A stretch of 64,000 nucleotides of DNA from Nannochloropsis oceanica (Eukaryota > Sar > Eustigmatophyceae > Eustigmatales > Monodopsidaceae): positions 637,001-701,000 of the forward strand of contig CP038131.1 of the NCBI GenBank assembly GCA_004519485.1, in the 5' to 3' direction. The notes under the pieces are model-generated. The model was not told the DNA's origin. It searched no databases and worked only from the letters and a program-made list of their open reading frames with translations. Numbering within the stretch: the first letter of the stretch is position 1; every line of letters starts with the position of its first letter. The position numbers and the translations under genes were made by a program. Shown here one piece after another: positions 10,798 through 21,506 of the stretch.

Positions 10798-12425
10798 ATG
10801 CCGGTTTCGCATACCGCAAGAAGACAGCGCGTCCTGTGGCTTCTGTTGCTGGTAGCAGGCTTTGTGGCGCTGGCTGATTCTTTTTTTCTGCCGCTTCCGT
10901 CAGCCAAAATGTTGTCTATCTCCCCTACCAAGGCGGTCGCCCCATCTTCTCCCCCTACCCAGTTCTCGGCCAACACCGCCGAAACCACTTCACAAGCCTA
11001 CGGCCTCGCCATAGACCAAGATATGCGACGAAAGCTCAAGCGTGATCTCATAACGATTCAGGAGAGGCTTAATGCAGAGCATGTCGACTTAATGAACCGC
11101 TGGGTGAAGGCGTACTGTCCCATTGGAGAGGAGATCAGCAAGGCCAACTTTTGGCGGGGGGACGCTATGACCATCGCCGACACGAAATGTATGCGTGTAG
11201 GACTCGACGGTTTGGATTTGCGTGTGACTGTTGCAGAACAGGGAATGTTCGGTGGGCCCAGGATGCGGGAGCTTGATCAGACTATCAAGTTCAGCACCAA
11301 CAAAATACGGACCAGCCCGGCTGATTTGATAAGAGCAATGATTGGTATGGCCTCAGCGATTGGCGACGAGGATTCTACTGCCAGTTTGTATAAAATTCCA
11401 GTTGATGACGACAAATGGGTGGTAGGTCTTTGTATTGTTTTGTTGGGAGGGAGAAAGTGCGGCCGCTTTCGGTCCATATGAGATAAACACTTCTTTCCCT
11501 TCCTTTCTTTTGTGCTTTAATTCTTGGAAGCATTCAGTTAGCAATAGTTTCGTATAGTTTTTCTGTTGTCTCATGTATTTTTATGTTCCATTCTCTCAAC
11601 CATTTCCCTCAGATTCCGAACAATCTATACCTCAACTGCGTCCCCTGGAAGCCCTTCGCCCGCCAATTTTTCTACAACAGAGTTGTACGCGCCATGGATG
11701 CGGCCATCACCGACCCCTCATTCTCTAACCGCATGCAAATAAGTTTGTTGACCCCAGAAACCAGCCCTGCTTTTGACACTTATCGTATCGGCACCGTCTT
11801 AGAGCTTGTCCGGGAAATGACATTCCATCAAGTCATGTGTAATAAGCGCGTCAAGCTGTGTGTTCAGCAAAAAATGGGGGAGGGTTTTCTGAAAGGATTG
11901 CCTATTTCCCTTAATGGCTGCAGGTTCATCTTGGAAAACATGGACTGGCAATCGAAGGAGGGCGAGGAAAAAGAAGGTGTGGTGGGGACGAAAATCTTCT
12001 TCGGGGAAGTTGGGGAGCATGAGGTGGAGGACGAAGATGATGTCTTTATTTTGATCGCGCCGCAGAATGTTGTGGGAGTAAGTATCATTCCTCTGCTGGA
12101 AAAGATGGCGAACAAGGCGGGCGGGCGGCCATTCATTCTCTTGAACCCCAGCTTGAAAGACAGGCCTAGCGCTGGGGATGTGATGCAGGTCCGTGGTCGA
12201 GAGGAGAGGATGGCTTTCGCCAAGACGTTCAAAACAGCGTTTGCGTTTGAGACACTGCATGAAAAAGGATTGTTTAAAATCAATGGAGCAGTGGGGAAAG
12301 CCGCACATGATCAGCCTTGGATAAGGTATGTGCTTGTGGATAACCAGGCGGGGCTCGAGAATGTGAATGAACGGAAGGAGATCTATGAACCCGTGCAGGT
12401 AACAGAGAGGGAGCCTATCGATTAA
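10798..12425 (+). CDS. Plastid-targeted DUF1995 domain protein
   Basis: Two exons: 10798 to about 11421 (donor GTAGGT; GTGGTA three bases earlier is also in frame) and 11613-12425 (acceptor CCTCAG), giving about 478 aa. The N-terminus has a hydrophobic core (VLWLLLLVAGFVALADS) followed by FFLP, a bipartite plastid signal. The mature protein shows the DUF1995 pattern: PWKPFARQFFYNRVV near the start of exon 2, VFILIAPQNVVGVSIIPLLE (a nucleotide-fold-like strand and loop), and GGRPFILLNPSLKD, the family's 'P-I-L-F/L-N-P' signature. DUF1995 proteins occur in cyanobacteria, algae and plants, and a plant member (LPA3) aids photosystem II assembly. Such a role here is only a possibility. Exon 1 carries a basic helical region (MRRKLKRDLITIQERL) resembling the usual N-terminal part of the domain. 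Confidence 0.82.
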
Positions 12426-12643
12426 AGGGGGCTGAGAGGAAAAGAGAGCACGGAGATTGGAGATTTTTACTATTTGATCGAGTGATGTAGTTTAAAAATA
12501 AAATGAGTGGCAAATGACAATTAAAAAGGAAATGAGACGGATATAGGTTGTAATGAATGAGCGCCAGCATAGCTTTTTTCCTATTATAGACTACATTGCT
12601 TCGTGTCTTACAACTGGTACACCCTGCATTTACCTGAGCTTCA

Positions 12644-14008
12644 TTATCTCTTCTTTTTGGTTTTGAGGAGCGTAATTTCTGCGTTCACACGCCGCAATTC
12701 ATCTTGGAGCGATTCAGTCAAGGGCCTACCTTGCTGGACGCCCGCCCCTGGCTCGTAACCTCTCCTCTTTCCACTTTTCTTGCTTGCGTCTTCGCCTTTT
12801 GACTCCTTTACTTGCTGCTGCTGTTGCTGCTGCTGCTGGCACCGCTGCTGGTGCCGTCGCTCCCGTGCCTCAAACAAATCCAATAGCTTTTGTCGAGAAA
12901 CCTGTAGCAGCGCCGGTGACGGCCAGGGCTGTCGCTCTAGGAGCTCGGCATCGGGACCTACCGCTAGGAGAACGAATCGAAACGGAGGAGTTGGAGGGGA
13001 GGAGGAAGAGAGGCTGAGAAGCCAGGTGACCGGGCGTTTGCAGAGCGGGCAGGACGGTCCTTGGTCATGCGAGGATGAATGGTTAATGGACAACCAGCAG
13101 GTGATGCACTTCTTGCAGAATATGTGGGTGCAATCGGAGGTGACAACGACAACGGGCACGGTGTGTTCTTCCAGGCACACAGCGCATGAGAGGTCGATAT
13201 CCTCATTCTCCCCGGCAGTTATATTCGAACTAATAGTCTTGTGGGTTAAGAGTTTGGTCTTAAGATATGCTGTGTGGAGTTGTGGAGTTTGAGGTTGGTT
13301 CTGCTGGGCGACTTCCTGTGGTGGCGATGCTCCCAGAGTTACTGCGGAAAGCAATGCTCCATCTCCTGCTTCAAAAGGAGCAAAATTCATCTTGAGAGGG
13401 CGCTTGTCTGGTGGGGGAGGGCCACGCAGGAGGAGAAAGAGGGGATGGGCCACCTGGAAGAGGAAGAAGAGGGTTTAAAATCGGTAAATCTAAGAAGGGA
13501 ACCCATCTCGGATCGAGGGTGTTGGAAGGGTGAGGAGGTCGTGAGGGATGGAGGCACAAGAACAGTGAAAGAGATACACGCTCCACCACCTACCTTTTCA
13601 AAACCACGAGGCACAAGCGTCTCCCCAGTTGTCGGGGGTCGGCGCATTCGCATGCTGTCGTGCGACCGGGGCTGCGTCGTCGTCGTCATAGTGGCCATGT
13701 CGCCCATCCTACCGAGTCCCTTCCCGTCGTCACTTTCTTCTTCGTATACCATTCCTTGGCTTTGCTCTATTAGTTGGCTTGCCAGCCTCACGGCCTCGTC
13801 ACCGCGTGGCTGCAGGGCATTGAGACCAAGGTATTGCCTGAGTTGCGTGTATATGAGAAGGGTTTAATTGAAAACATGACCAACGTGCAGGCAACGCAAT
13901 CGAAACGAGGACCTCCTATATCATCAACATCATTCTTCTCCCATTCCATGAGACTTTTCTCATTCGTCGCACCTATGCACATACCGCAGACAGGAGCCTC
14001 AGGCACAT
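12644..14008 (-). CDS. RING finger (C3HC4) protein, probable E3 ubiquitin ligase
   Basis: Three exons in matching phase: 14008-13985 (MCLRLLSA, donor GTATGT), 13809-13594 (acceptor CCTGCAG, donor GTAGGT) and 13453-12644 (acceptor TTCCAG), for 349 aa. The RING is complete. It opens with CAVC (first Cys pair), then CTHIFCKKC (Cys-x-His-x2-Cys-x2-Cys) and ends with CPLCKRP, at about residues 142-192. A RING of this type recruits an E2 enzyme. The rest is disordered: a Thr/Arg-rich N-terminal part, a polyGln tract from CAG/CAA repeats (near 12812-12840), and a basic C-terminus ending in TLLKTKKKR that suggests nuclear location. The first two exon borders are good splice sites, but the upstream-most exon is short and its ATG is less certain; the downstream Met at 13752 is a fallback start. 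The substrate is unknown. Confidence 0.82.
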
Positions 14009-14322
14009 TTAAAACTCGTGGGGTCGGTTGTTTGGGTTCCGGAGGGAGGGAGCTTTCAGGTAAGCGGAGGGAGGGAGCTTTGAGGTGAGCTTGTGTGTGC
14101 AGGTAAGGACCTACACCAAGACAATCCCGTGAGGACCACCTTCGCCTTCCTAGAGAGTCTTACAGCGCACAGTCACCATCAACTCACCACCACAGCGACA
14201 AGCCCAAGCTGTGGAGAAGCGGTGGGGTGTGGAAGCAACGCTTGTGCCGGCAGCAGGCCACCAGCTAGGTCTCTTTTGAGAATTGCCTCCTCCTCTCCAC
14301 ACCTCCAACAGACGCTCCCACC
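14009..14322. promoter_or_regulatory. Divergent promoter region, RING / AP-3 delta
   Basis: 314 bp between start codons. It contains a 25-bp tandem duplication (14041-14065 and 14066-14090, two mismatches), each copy ending in a sequence like a 5' splice site (AGGTAAGC, AGGTGAGC). Confidence 0.5.
14041..14090 (+). repeat. 25-bp tandem duplication
   Basis: Two adjacent copies of a GGGA-rich 25-mer that differ at two positions. They lie 230-280 bp upstream of the AP-3 delta ATG. The donor-like 3' ends could serve a 5' UTR intron of that gene. Confidence 0.85.
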
Positions 14323-17300
14323 ATGTTTGAGAAATCCTTACAAGACCTGGTCAAGGGCATCCGCAGTCACAAGCATGACCCATCTGCATTTATTTCTCAG
14401 TCTATTCAAGAGATTAAGCAGGAGCTTCGGAATGTGGATCCTTTTGTCAAGGCCCAGGTAGGAGGGAGGGAGGGAGGGAGGGAGGTAGGGAGGGTAGGAA
14501 GCAATCAAAGAAATACGTAGCACAACCCCTTAAACTCACCTCTTAATCTACCTTTCCCAACTCTTCAAGGCCGTCCGCAAACTGACTTATCTTCAAATGA
14601 TGGGCTACGACATGTCCTGGGCCTCTTTTGCTGTCGTCGAAATCATGTCATCCCCGCGCTTCGCTCACAAACGCATCGGCTACCTTGCCGCCTGTCAAAC
14701 CTTCACTGACACTACGGACGTCGTCCTCCTTACCACCAACCTCCTCAAAAAAGAATTTCAATCCCCAAACCAATATGAAGTGGGCCTTGCCGTCAACTGC
14801 CTCGCCAACATTGTGACCCGCGACCTGGCCAGGGACCTCATCGGAGACATCGTCGGTCTTATCGGACATTCCAAGCCCTACGTTCGAAAGAAGGCCGTTC
14901 TCTCCCTCTACAAGCTTTATATTAAATACCCTCAAGGCCTCCGCTTAACTTTTGAACGCCTAAAGGAAAAACTGGAGGACCCCGAGAGCGCCGTAGTCTC
15001 GTGTGCCGTCAATGTCATCTGCGAACTGGCCCACAAGAACCCGACGAATTACCTGGCGCTGGCCCCCAAATTCTTCCGCTTGCTTACCACCAGCAGCAAT
15101 AATTGGATGCTGATTAAAGTTGTCAAGCTTTTGGGGTCGCTTGTTTCGGAAGAACCACGCCTGGCACGAAAGCTGTTGGAGCCCCTCGCGACAATCATTC
15201 AAAATACTGCCGCTAAGTCTCTCCTGTATGAATGCATCCACACCGTCACCCTTGCCCTGCCATTTGCCCGAAAACCGGGGGATCAAAGCAACTCGGAGGG
15301 AGGGCGGAATTTGCAGGCGGTTGTGGCATTGTGTGCTGACCATTTGAGGCAATTCGTGGAGGACCCGGATCAGAATCTCAAGTATCTAGGGTTGGTTGGA
15401 TTTGTGGATTTGATGAAGAGTTTTCCGAGGATAGTGGTGGAGCATAAGGAGTTGGTGTTGCAGTGTTTGTCGGACGATGATGTGACGATTCGAATGAGGG
15501 CATTGGAGTTGCTGACGGGGATGGTGACTCGGCGGAACTTGACGGAGTTGGTGCATAAATTAATGCAGCACGTCTTGCTCGCCGAAGGCCCTTATCGAGA
15601 TGAGATCATTCAGAAAATTCTGTTTATGTGCTCAAGAGACAAATACGCGTATTTGTCTGATATCCCTTGGTACGTTTCTGTGCTTGTTGATTTGGCGTAC
15701 GTCCAAGGTCCGGTCCACGGGCCGCTAGTAGCAGCGCAGTTGATCGATGTGGCGGTGCGAGCAGAGGCGGTGAGGGGATATGCAGTGAAATGCATGCTGG
15801 GACTGTTGAGGGATTCAAGTGAATTGTTTCTGGGGCAGAGTCAGGCGACGATGGCCCATGTGTTGTATGCAGCTGGGTGGATCATAGGGGAATATGCGGA
15901 TAAATTACCCAGGCAGGGGGGGGGGGGGGGACGAGGATGAGGATGAGGACGAGGAGGGTCAGGAAGAGGGGTTTCCATCTGCTTCTGCAGCAGCAGCTGC
16001 GGGTACAGCGAAAGTCTTTGCGCAGGTCTTGGCGGCGTACTTGGATCCGAAGGTGACCAATTTACCGGAAGACGTCCAGGTAGTGTATATGCAGAACGCG
16101 CTCAAGGTGCTGGCCGTTGCGACTAGGCATGTGTCAGACGACGACGAGCTGGAGGGGTTGTTAATGATTTTGCGTGTGCGGTTGCCAGTTTTTCTTCAGA
16201 GCGTCCATATTGAGGTGCAGGAACGGGCAACGACTTTGAAAAATTTGCTAACGTGTTTGGGGGTGTTGCCGAAGCAACCCGGAGGAGGAGGAGAAGGAGA
16301 AGGAGAAGGAGAAGGAAAGGAAGAGGCTGGAGAAAGATGTGAGGGAGGATTAAAAAAGAGAGGAATGCAAGACGGAAAGGGGCAAGCGGTGAATCTACTG
16401 GGGATGGATTTAATGGGCAACGAGGATGACACGAACGCCGACGGTAGCACCACCAAACAAGACGGTGCCAGCAGTTTCATGAACCTCAACAACAGTAACA
16501 GTAGCAGCAGTGTTAACAGTGTCCGTGCCATCCGCCTGTGCCAAGCCCTCCTTTCCGCTCTGTTCGCCGAACAGCTTCAACCCGTCAATCCGAAGGCTCA
16601 GAAAAAGGTGCCCGTTCCCGAGGGTCTCGACCTGTCATCCCCCCTCGACCCCTCTGGCTTATCCGAATTAGAGGCATATACCGGCGGCTTTCCTCGTGAT
16701 CCCGATCTAGCTAGAGTAACCTTTACGCACGTCTTTGTCGCGCCAGAGCCCGTTATAGAAGAGAGAGGGAAGGAAGGAGGGAGGGATGAGATGGAAGCGG
16801 CGTTTGGTTCCCCCCATCGTTTGCCACGGGGAGGGAGGGAGGGGGGGGGGATTTATGTGGAAGCAAGCTCGCCTGGGTATCAGCCGGGCGATGTCTCGAG
16901 ACAAAAGTGGCAGACAACTCCTTTTTACCTCACCTCGACCAGTGTTGCTGCTGGAGAAGGAGAAAATGGAGGCGAATCAGAGGTCACCCCTCCCTCTTTT
17001 CACCTGACAGCGGCGGATCTGGAAGGGCGAGGCCGCCGACAGCGGGGGGAGGGAGGCAGGGAGGAAGGGAGGAAGGGCAGGAGGAAGAGTGGAATGAAGG
17101 GGGGCCATAGGAGAGGGCAGCCGTCAGGAAGTTCTGATAGTATTTCGGGAGGAGCGGTTTTGGTACTAAGGGACGAGGTGATGCCTGAGGGAGCCGTGGA
17201 TAGTGATTCGGAGAAGGGGGGGGGGAAGAATGGGAAGAGGGGGGGAAGAAAAGGACACGAGGAAGGTGAGAAAGAGGAAGAGGAGGAGAAGATGGATCTG

Positions 17301-18824
17301 AAGGACGTGGATATCACGAAGCCGTTACGACCGCATGAATTCATGCCGCGGATGGAGCATCGGGTTCCTGCTGCTGCTGCTACTCCTACTCCTCCTCCTG
17401 CCAAGGAAAAGAAGGGCAAAAAGAAGATGAAGGAGGGAGATAGGAGAAAGAGAGGTGATAAAGGGGGGAAAGCAGCGGCGGGAGCATCCTCAAGAAGACA
17501 CCACAAGGAGGTGAATGAGAGTAAATCGTCTGCTGCCGCTGCAGCTGATTCAGCCAGCCCTTTGATTGACTTGAGAGATTTCGAGGCAGGAAACGACTCG
17601 CCTCCCTCCTTCTTTTCTTCCTCCTCTATCTCTTCCTTTGCCAAGCCGAGGAATGAAAGTAAGGATGTGTTACGGCTAAAGGCGGATGCGATGGACTTGT
17701 TGCAATTCGGAAATAGCTCGCCTTTACATCCACCCACTACTACGGCTGGTGGTGAAGCAGCTGCTACTGCCTGTGTCTTAAGAGGAGAGGAAAGAGGTGA
17801 AGAGGGGGGACGGTTATTAGGAAGGGGAAGAGGAGAGAAAGTGACGGAGCAACGGCGGAAGGAGAAAGGTAGCGGTAGTAGCAGGAGGAGCAGCGGAAAG
17901 AAGAATAGTAAAAGAGAAGAGTCATTGTTAGATCTGAATGGTGGAGGAGGAGAAGGAGGCGAAGGAAATGGAGTAGCAGCGGGGCCAAGCAGCTTTTCAA
18001 GGTTGCGTTTCCCCTTGATCAAGGTCGCAGGGCTCCGAGTCGATTACAGCCTAGCCCTTGACGTGGACCACCATCAACTCACGGTGCACTTTCGTGTGAA
18101 ATACCCGTCTACTTCTTCGTCCTCCTCCGCTATTTCTGACCTTCGGCTGTATCTCAGGCCCCTCCCTCCCGGCTTCACCTCCCCCCTCTCTATCGGAGGA
18201 CTCTCCATCGGAGGAGGGGCCGGCGTGATGATCAGCAAGATCGCCCCGGGAGAGACCGCCAAGGCCTTCCTCAAGCTCCGCTTCCCTCTCCAGGTCCCTC
18301 CCACTACATTGACGATGCCCTTCGAGATGGATCACTTCAGAGGAAAAGAGGGAAGGGAAGGAGGAGATCTTCTCGTTCCTACCAGCCCAGCCCGTGCAAA
18401 GAAAGAGCGGGGGGAGTTGGTGCTGCCTGCTTGCGCATTTTTGTGTCCTGGTCACCTATCGCCGTCTGGATTTATGTCGTTGCTTTCTCAGGGGCAGGTG
18501 CAGTGGCAAGAGGCGACTGTGCGTCTACCCCTTCGAAGCCGCAGCAGTGGTAGTAAAAAGCGTGGTGGTGCAGAGGGATTTGATGCGGTTGTTGCTCATC
18601 TGGCCACATTTTTCCAGTCGCAGATTGTTGAAACCACCCCACCGGCAGCGGCTGCATTGTATTCGACGGTGGTTGGTGGGAAGGAAGGGGGGCAGGAGCA
18701 TCATGTCGCGCTGCTGGCCAAGTTTGTGGATGGGGGGGAGATGGTAGAGATTGCATTGAAGAGTGACATGCCTGGGTTGGCAGGAGTACTTGCGGCGGAG
18801 GCGAAGGCTTTGTGTACATTTTAG
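14323..18824 (+). CDS. AP3D1: AP-3 adaptor complex delta subunit
   Basis: Exon 1 is 14323-14457 (MFEKSLQDLVKGIRSHKHD..., 45 codons, donor GTAGGA). Exon 2 starts at 14570 (acceptor CTTCAAG) and runs to 18824. About 1,460 aa are expected, longer than animal delta (about 1,150-1,215) because of a long hinge. The trunk is typical: AVRKLTYLQMMGYDMSWASF, VVEIMSSPRFAHKRIGYLAA, NPTNYLALAPKFFRLL, and later QPVNPKAQKKVPVPEGLDL, a delta-adaptin hallmark. The hinge (about 16800-17980) is full of Lys/Glu/Gly/Ser low complexity. The C-terminus (from about 18000) resembles the ear domain. AP-3 sorts cargo from endosome or TGN to lysosome or vacuole. Oddity: the frame changes at a run of 15 G (15916-15930). 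One base fewer would keep the frame from the trunk into DEDEDEDEE and the rest, so this is probably a homopolymer-length or assembly error, or a polymorphism. Confidence 0.95.
14458..14569 (+). other. AP-3 delta intron 1 with GGGA repeat
   Basis: A 112-nt intron. Right after the GT donor lies a run of about seven GGGA units (14461-14493) on the sense strand, capable in principle of forming a G-quadruplex next to the 5' splice site. Confidence 0.8.
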
Positions 18825-19483
18825 ATCATGACGAAGGAAGGAGGGATGAAGGCAGGGAGGGAGGGAGGGAGGAAAGAAGGAAGGGCGGGAAGAGTGCGTG
18901 TCGCACAAATAACAAGAAAGCAAAACTAGAATGTAGGTCTTGTTTTTGAGGCATGCTCACATCTACTCATCTTCTCAGTGCAGATCGATCGATTGTTCTT
19001 TTCCCCCTTTCTTCTTTCCTGTCCTCGTACTCTTTCATACTGGCTTATATTCGTCACTACATTCTTGTCCCCTACCGAGATTTCTGCTCTTCTTCTGCGG
19101 GTGTCACTATCTCATGTTCTTGTCAGTCGGTTCTCTTGTTTCGTGTGAATGGTGGTAGAAAACAATATAAACAACGGGTTTGATTCCTTCCCTATTTGCT
19201 TGCTTGCTTCAGGCAAAGCGATGGGAAAATGAGGACGATGTAAAATAAGTGGGTGGGTGCTCAGCGACATGGAGCATCTCAACGCAGAGAGGGGTGCGGT
19301 CAACAACGGCTCACCGAAATCATGGATACGAAAGAACAAAGGGTTGGAATGTCATGCAAATCTGTCGCTGGGATCTTTGAAGATCGAGCCCCTTCCACCC
19401 CCCCGTGTCAAAGAAAGCCGCACTCAAAACTTTCTTCATTCCTTACTCCGCTCTCCCTCTCCACTTCATCATTCCTTTTTTTT
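18825..19483. other. Convergent intergenic region
   Basis: Lies between the 3' ends of the AP-3 delta and DGQHR-protein genes. GGGA/GGAA-rich DNA occurs at 18837-18890. No gene is seen. Confidence 0.5.
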
Positions 19484-20985
19484 TTACTCCACCTCCATCC
19501 AATTTGGTTCCATTCCCAAGAAAAATCCATTTTTTCTCGCTTTTCCCACGGCCTTGGCTACCGTCTCGGTATTCCTTCCTTTGTAGGCAGTCTGCCACAA
19601 CGCATCATCTCGAGCAGCAACAACGCCATTCTTTGCCTTGATCCATTCGACCAGTTGATCAGCTGTTCCCGCGCCCGTGCGCCCGACAACGTTGCTCTTG
19701 AAGAGTGTGTCGCGTAGGACATCTAGAGGGAGGAAGGCAGGGAGAAAAAATGGGTGGAAAGGAGTGGAAACAATGAGTGGAAAGTTTAAAATATTGAAGA
19801 AAAGAAAGAGCATAAATACATGGAAGGGATGGAGAGCAATCAATCCCATCACTCATTTTCTCGCTTACCGATATTGACATGAGGCAATCTGCAGTTGCTG
19901 CTGGGCTTGAACATGTCTGCATACTCCAAGCGCAGCATCTCACACGCCTGGGTGATGATATCTTTTTCCGTCGCATCCGCCATGTCGGGCATGTCAATGA
20001 TGGAGACGGGCTGATGATGAAAGGAAAGGGAGGAGAAGGGAGAGGAGTGGACAGAGAAAGGATAGAGTAAGTTTAATCATGTGAAGAGTAATGAAAGAAA
20101 GCGTCTCGCACGTTGCGGAATGAAATCACAGGGACGGGCTGGCGGTGTGGGAAGAACCAGGGGAGAGAGAGGTGGTGGGTGAGAAAGTTTATGCGTATCG
20201 CAATGATTTGACCACATGTATGAAAATCATCATGCATCAACTTTGCCCTTCTTCTTTTTCACTCTCCCCTCAAAACGTACCTGCGCCGTGTTAATCTCAG
20301 TAAACAATCGCTTCACTTCCTCTTCCGCCTTCACTGGGAAAACTTCCACCAATATCAAATGTGCCTCGGGGATCAGCACATCACTTTCCATCAGCATCTT
20401 CAACGCCCCCAACCGATGCTGTCCATCTAACAATCCAATCTTATCTCCCATCTCGTAGACAGTGAGGGATCCAGGAAGTGTTAGAGCTTTCCCATCCCTC
20501 AGCTTCGCCTTGATGTCATTGGCCAACAATTGCGCACGTTCGGCTCGATAGATACGCTGCTGTTCCCAAACAGGAATTGTGGCAAGTTTCTGGACGCTCG
20601 TGCAATAAATCTTCTTGTAAACCAGGTCTTTGACCAGCTCGCCGAAGACGGGGTGCAAGACCACCGGCTGCTGCTTGATCAAGACTTGCTGGTGTTGCTG
20701 AATCCCAACTTTTTCCGCCACCCAGCCGGTGATCTCCGCAACCTCTTGCTGAGCTTCATTCCGTCCCGCGCGAACCTCGTCAAGGATAATGTTGCCCATG
20801 TCAAAGAGACCGCGCAGGCCCGGGTAAAAGTCCAAATTCACATTACCGACATGCAGGCGGGAAGAGGTCTGGCGGGAAGAGGAGGGAGATGAGGACAGAG
20901 GGGAACTGGAAGGCACAAATGCCAGGGCAACCCGCGCCAACACGGTGGCGGCAACCAAAACCCGGAATCCAGGGGTGTACGGCAT
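19484..20985 (-). CDS. Plastid-targeted DGQHR/ParB-like domain protein
   Basis: Three exons in phase: 20985-20281 (donor GTACGT), 20010-19869 (acceptor CATCAG, donor GTAAGC) and 19722-19484 (acceptor CTCTAG), for 361 aa. The start MPYTPGFRVLVAATVLARVALA then FVPS is a bipartite plastid signal. The core reads VYEMGDKIGLLDGQHRLGAL (about residues 183-202), then LILVEVFPVKAEEEVKRLF and TEINTAQPVSIIDMPD across the first intron. DGQHR followed by a Phe-x-x-Ile/Val-N-x-x-Q step is the signature of DGQHR/ParB-like folds, known from bacterial DNA-modification (DndB-type) and ParB nuclease-like proteins. In this fold the motif binds nucleotide or DNA. An organellar DNA role is conceivable but unproven. 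The C-terminal part (RTGAGTADQLVEWIKAKNG) is unrecognised. It is head to head with RPB8. Confidence 0.82.
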
Positions 20986-21506
20986 AGTTCTGGAATGTGA
21001 TTTGGGATTTGGGTTGTGCGGTTGAGTGACGGGCGAAAGAAAGCGTTTCGGGCGATAAGGGCCAGGGAGTGGCGGGTGGATGGAGACCAAGACGCAGCAG
21101 TGGTAGCGCATTTCAGGGATTTTCTACTCGTGCTCGCCCTCCTCCATCTCCTACTTCTGCTGCAGTCTGTGGAGTACAGTGAGTGCTGTGGTAGGACGGC
21201 GTCGAGTTTAGCAAAAAAGAACATTGCCAAATCTGATCGCGAGGAAATCTTCGCGCCCTGCCTCTTGGCCCGGTGCTTGGGCCAAGCAGCTTGGCCCAAA
21301 CGCACACATTTCACATCACTGTATTCGGAGTCTACCCTTTTGGCGCCTGTGCTAAGTAACCTTCCTAGTCCATCCTCCACAACGCACAGGCACACAACCC
21401 AGCTAAACCGCAGCTAAATTACCTCCCCTCCCTTCGTCGTCATCTTTGTATCTAAAGGCTTCAGTCGCGCGTTCCGCTACACTCCTTTCTTCTCAATTTA
21501 GCCACA
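20986..21506. promoter_or_regulatory. Divergent promoter region, DGQHR protein / RPB8
   Basis: 521 bp between start codons. It holds a 23-nt palindrome (21277-21299), 208 bp upstream of the RPB8 ATG, and further GGCCC boxes next to it. Confidence 0.55.
21277..21299. repeat. 23-nt palindrome in bidirectional promoter
   Basis: Perfect 11-bp arms (TTGGGCCAAGC and its reverse complement) around a single A. It is a candidate binding site for a dimeric transcription factor serving both flanking genes. Confidence 0.9.

Noticed and set aside
17000-18022. 340-codon minus-strand open frame
   Set aside because: Antisense of the low-complexity AP-3 delta hinge; its Pro/Ser/Leu content is a composition artefact.
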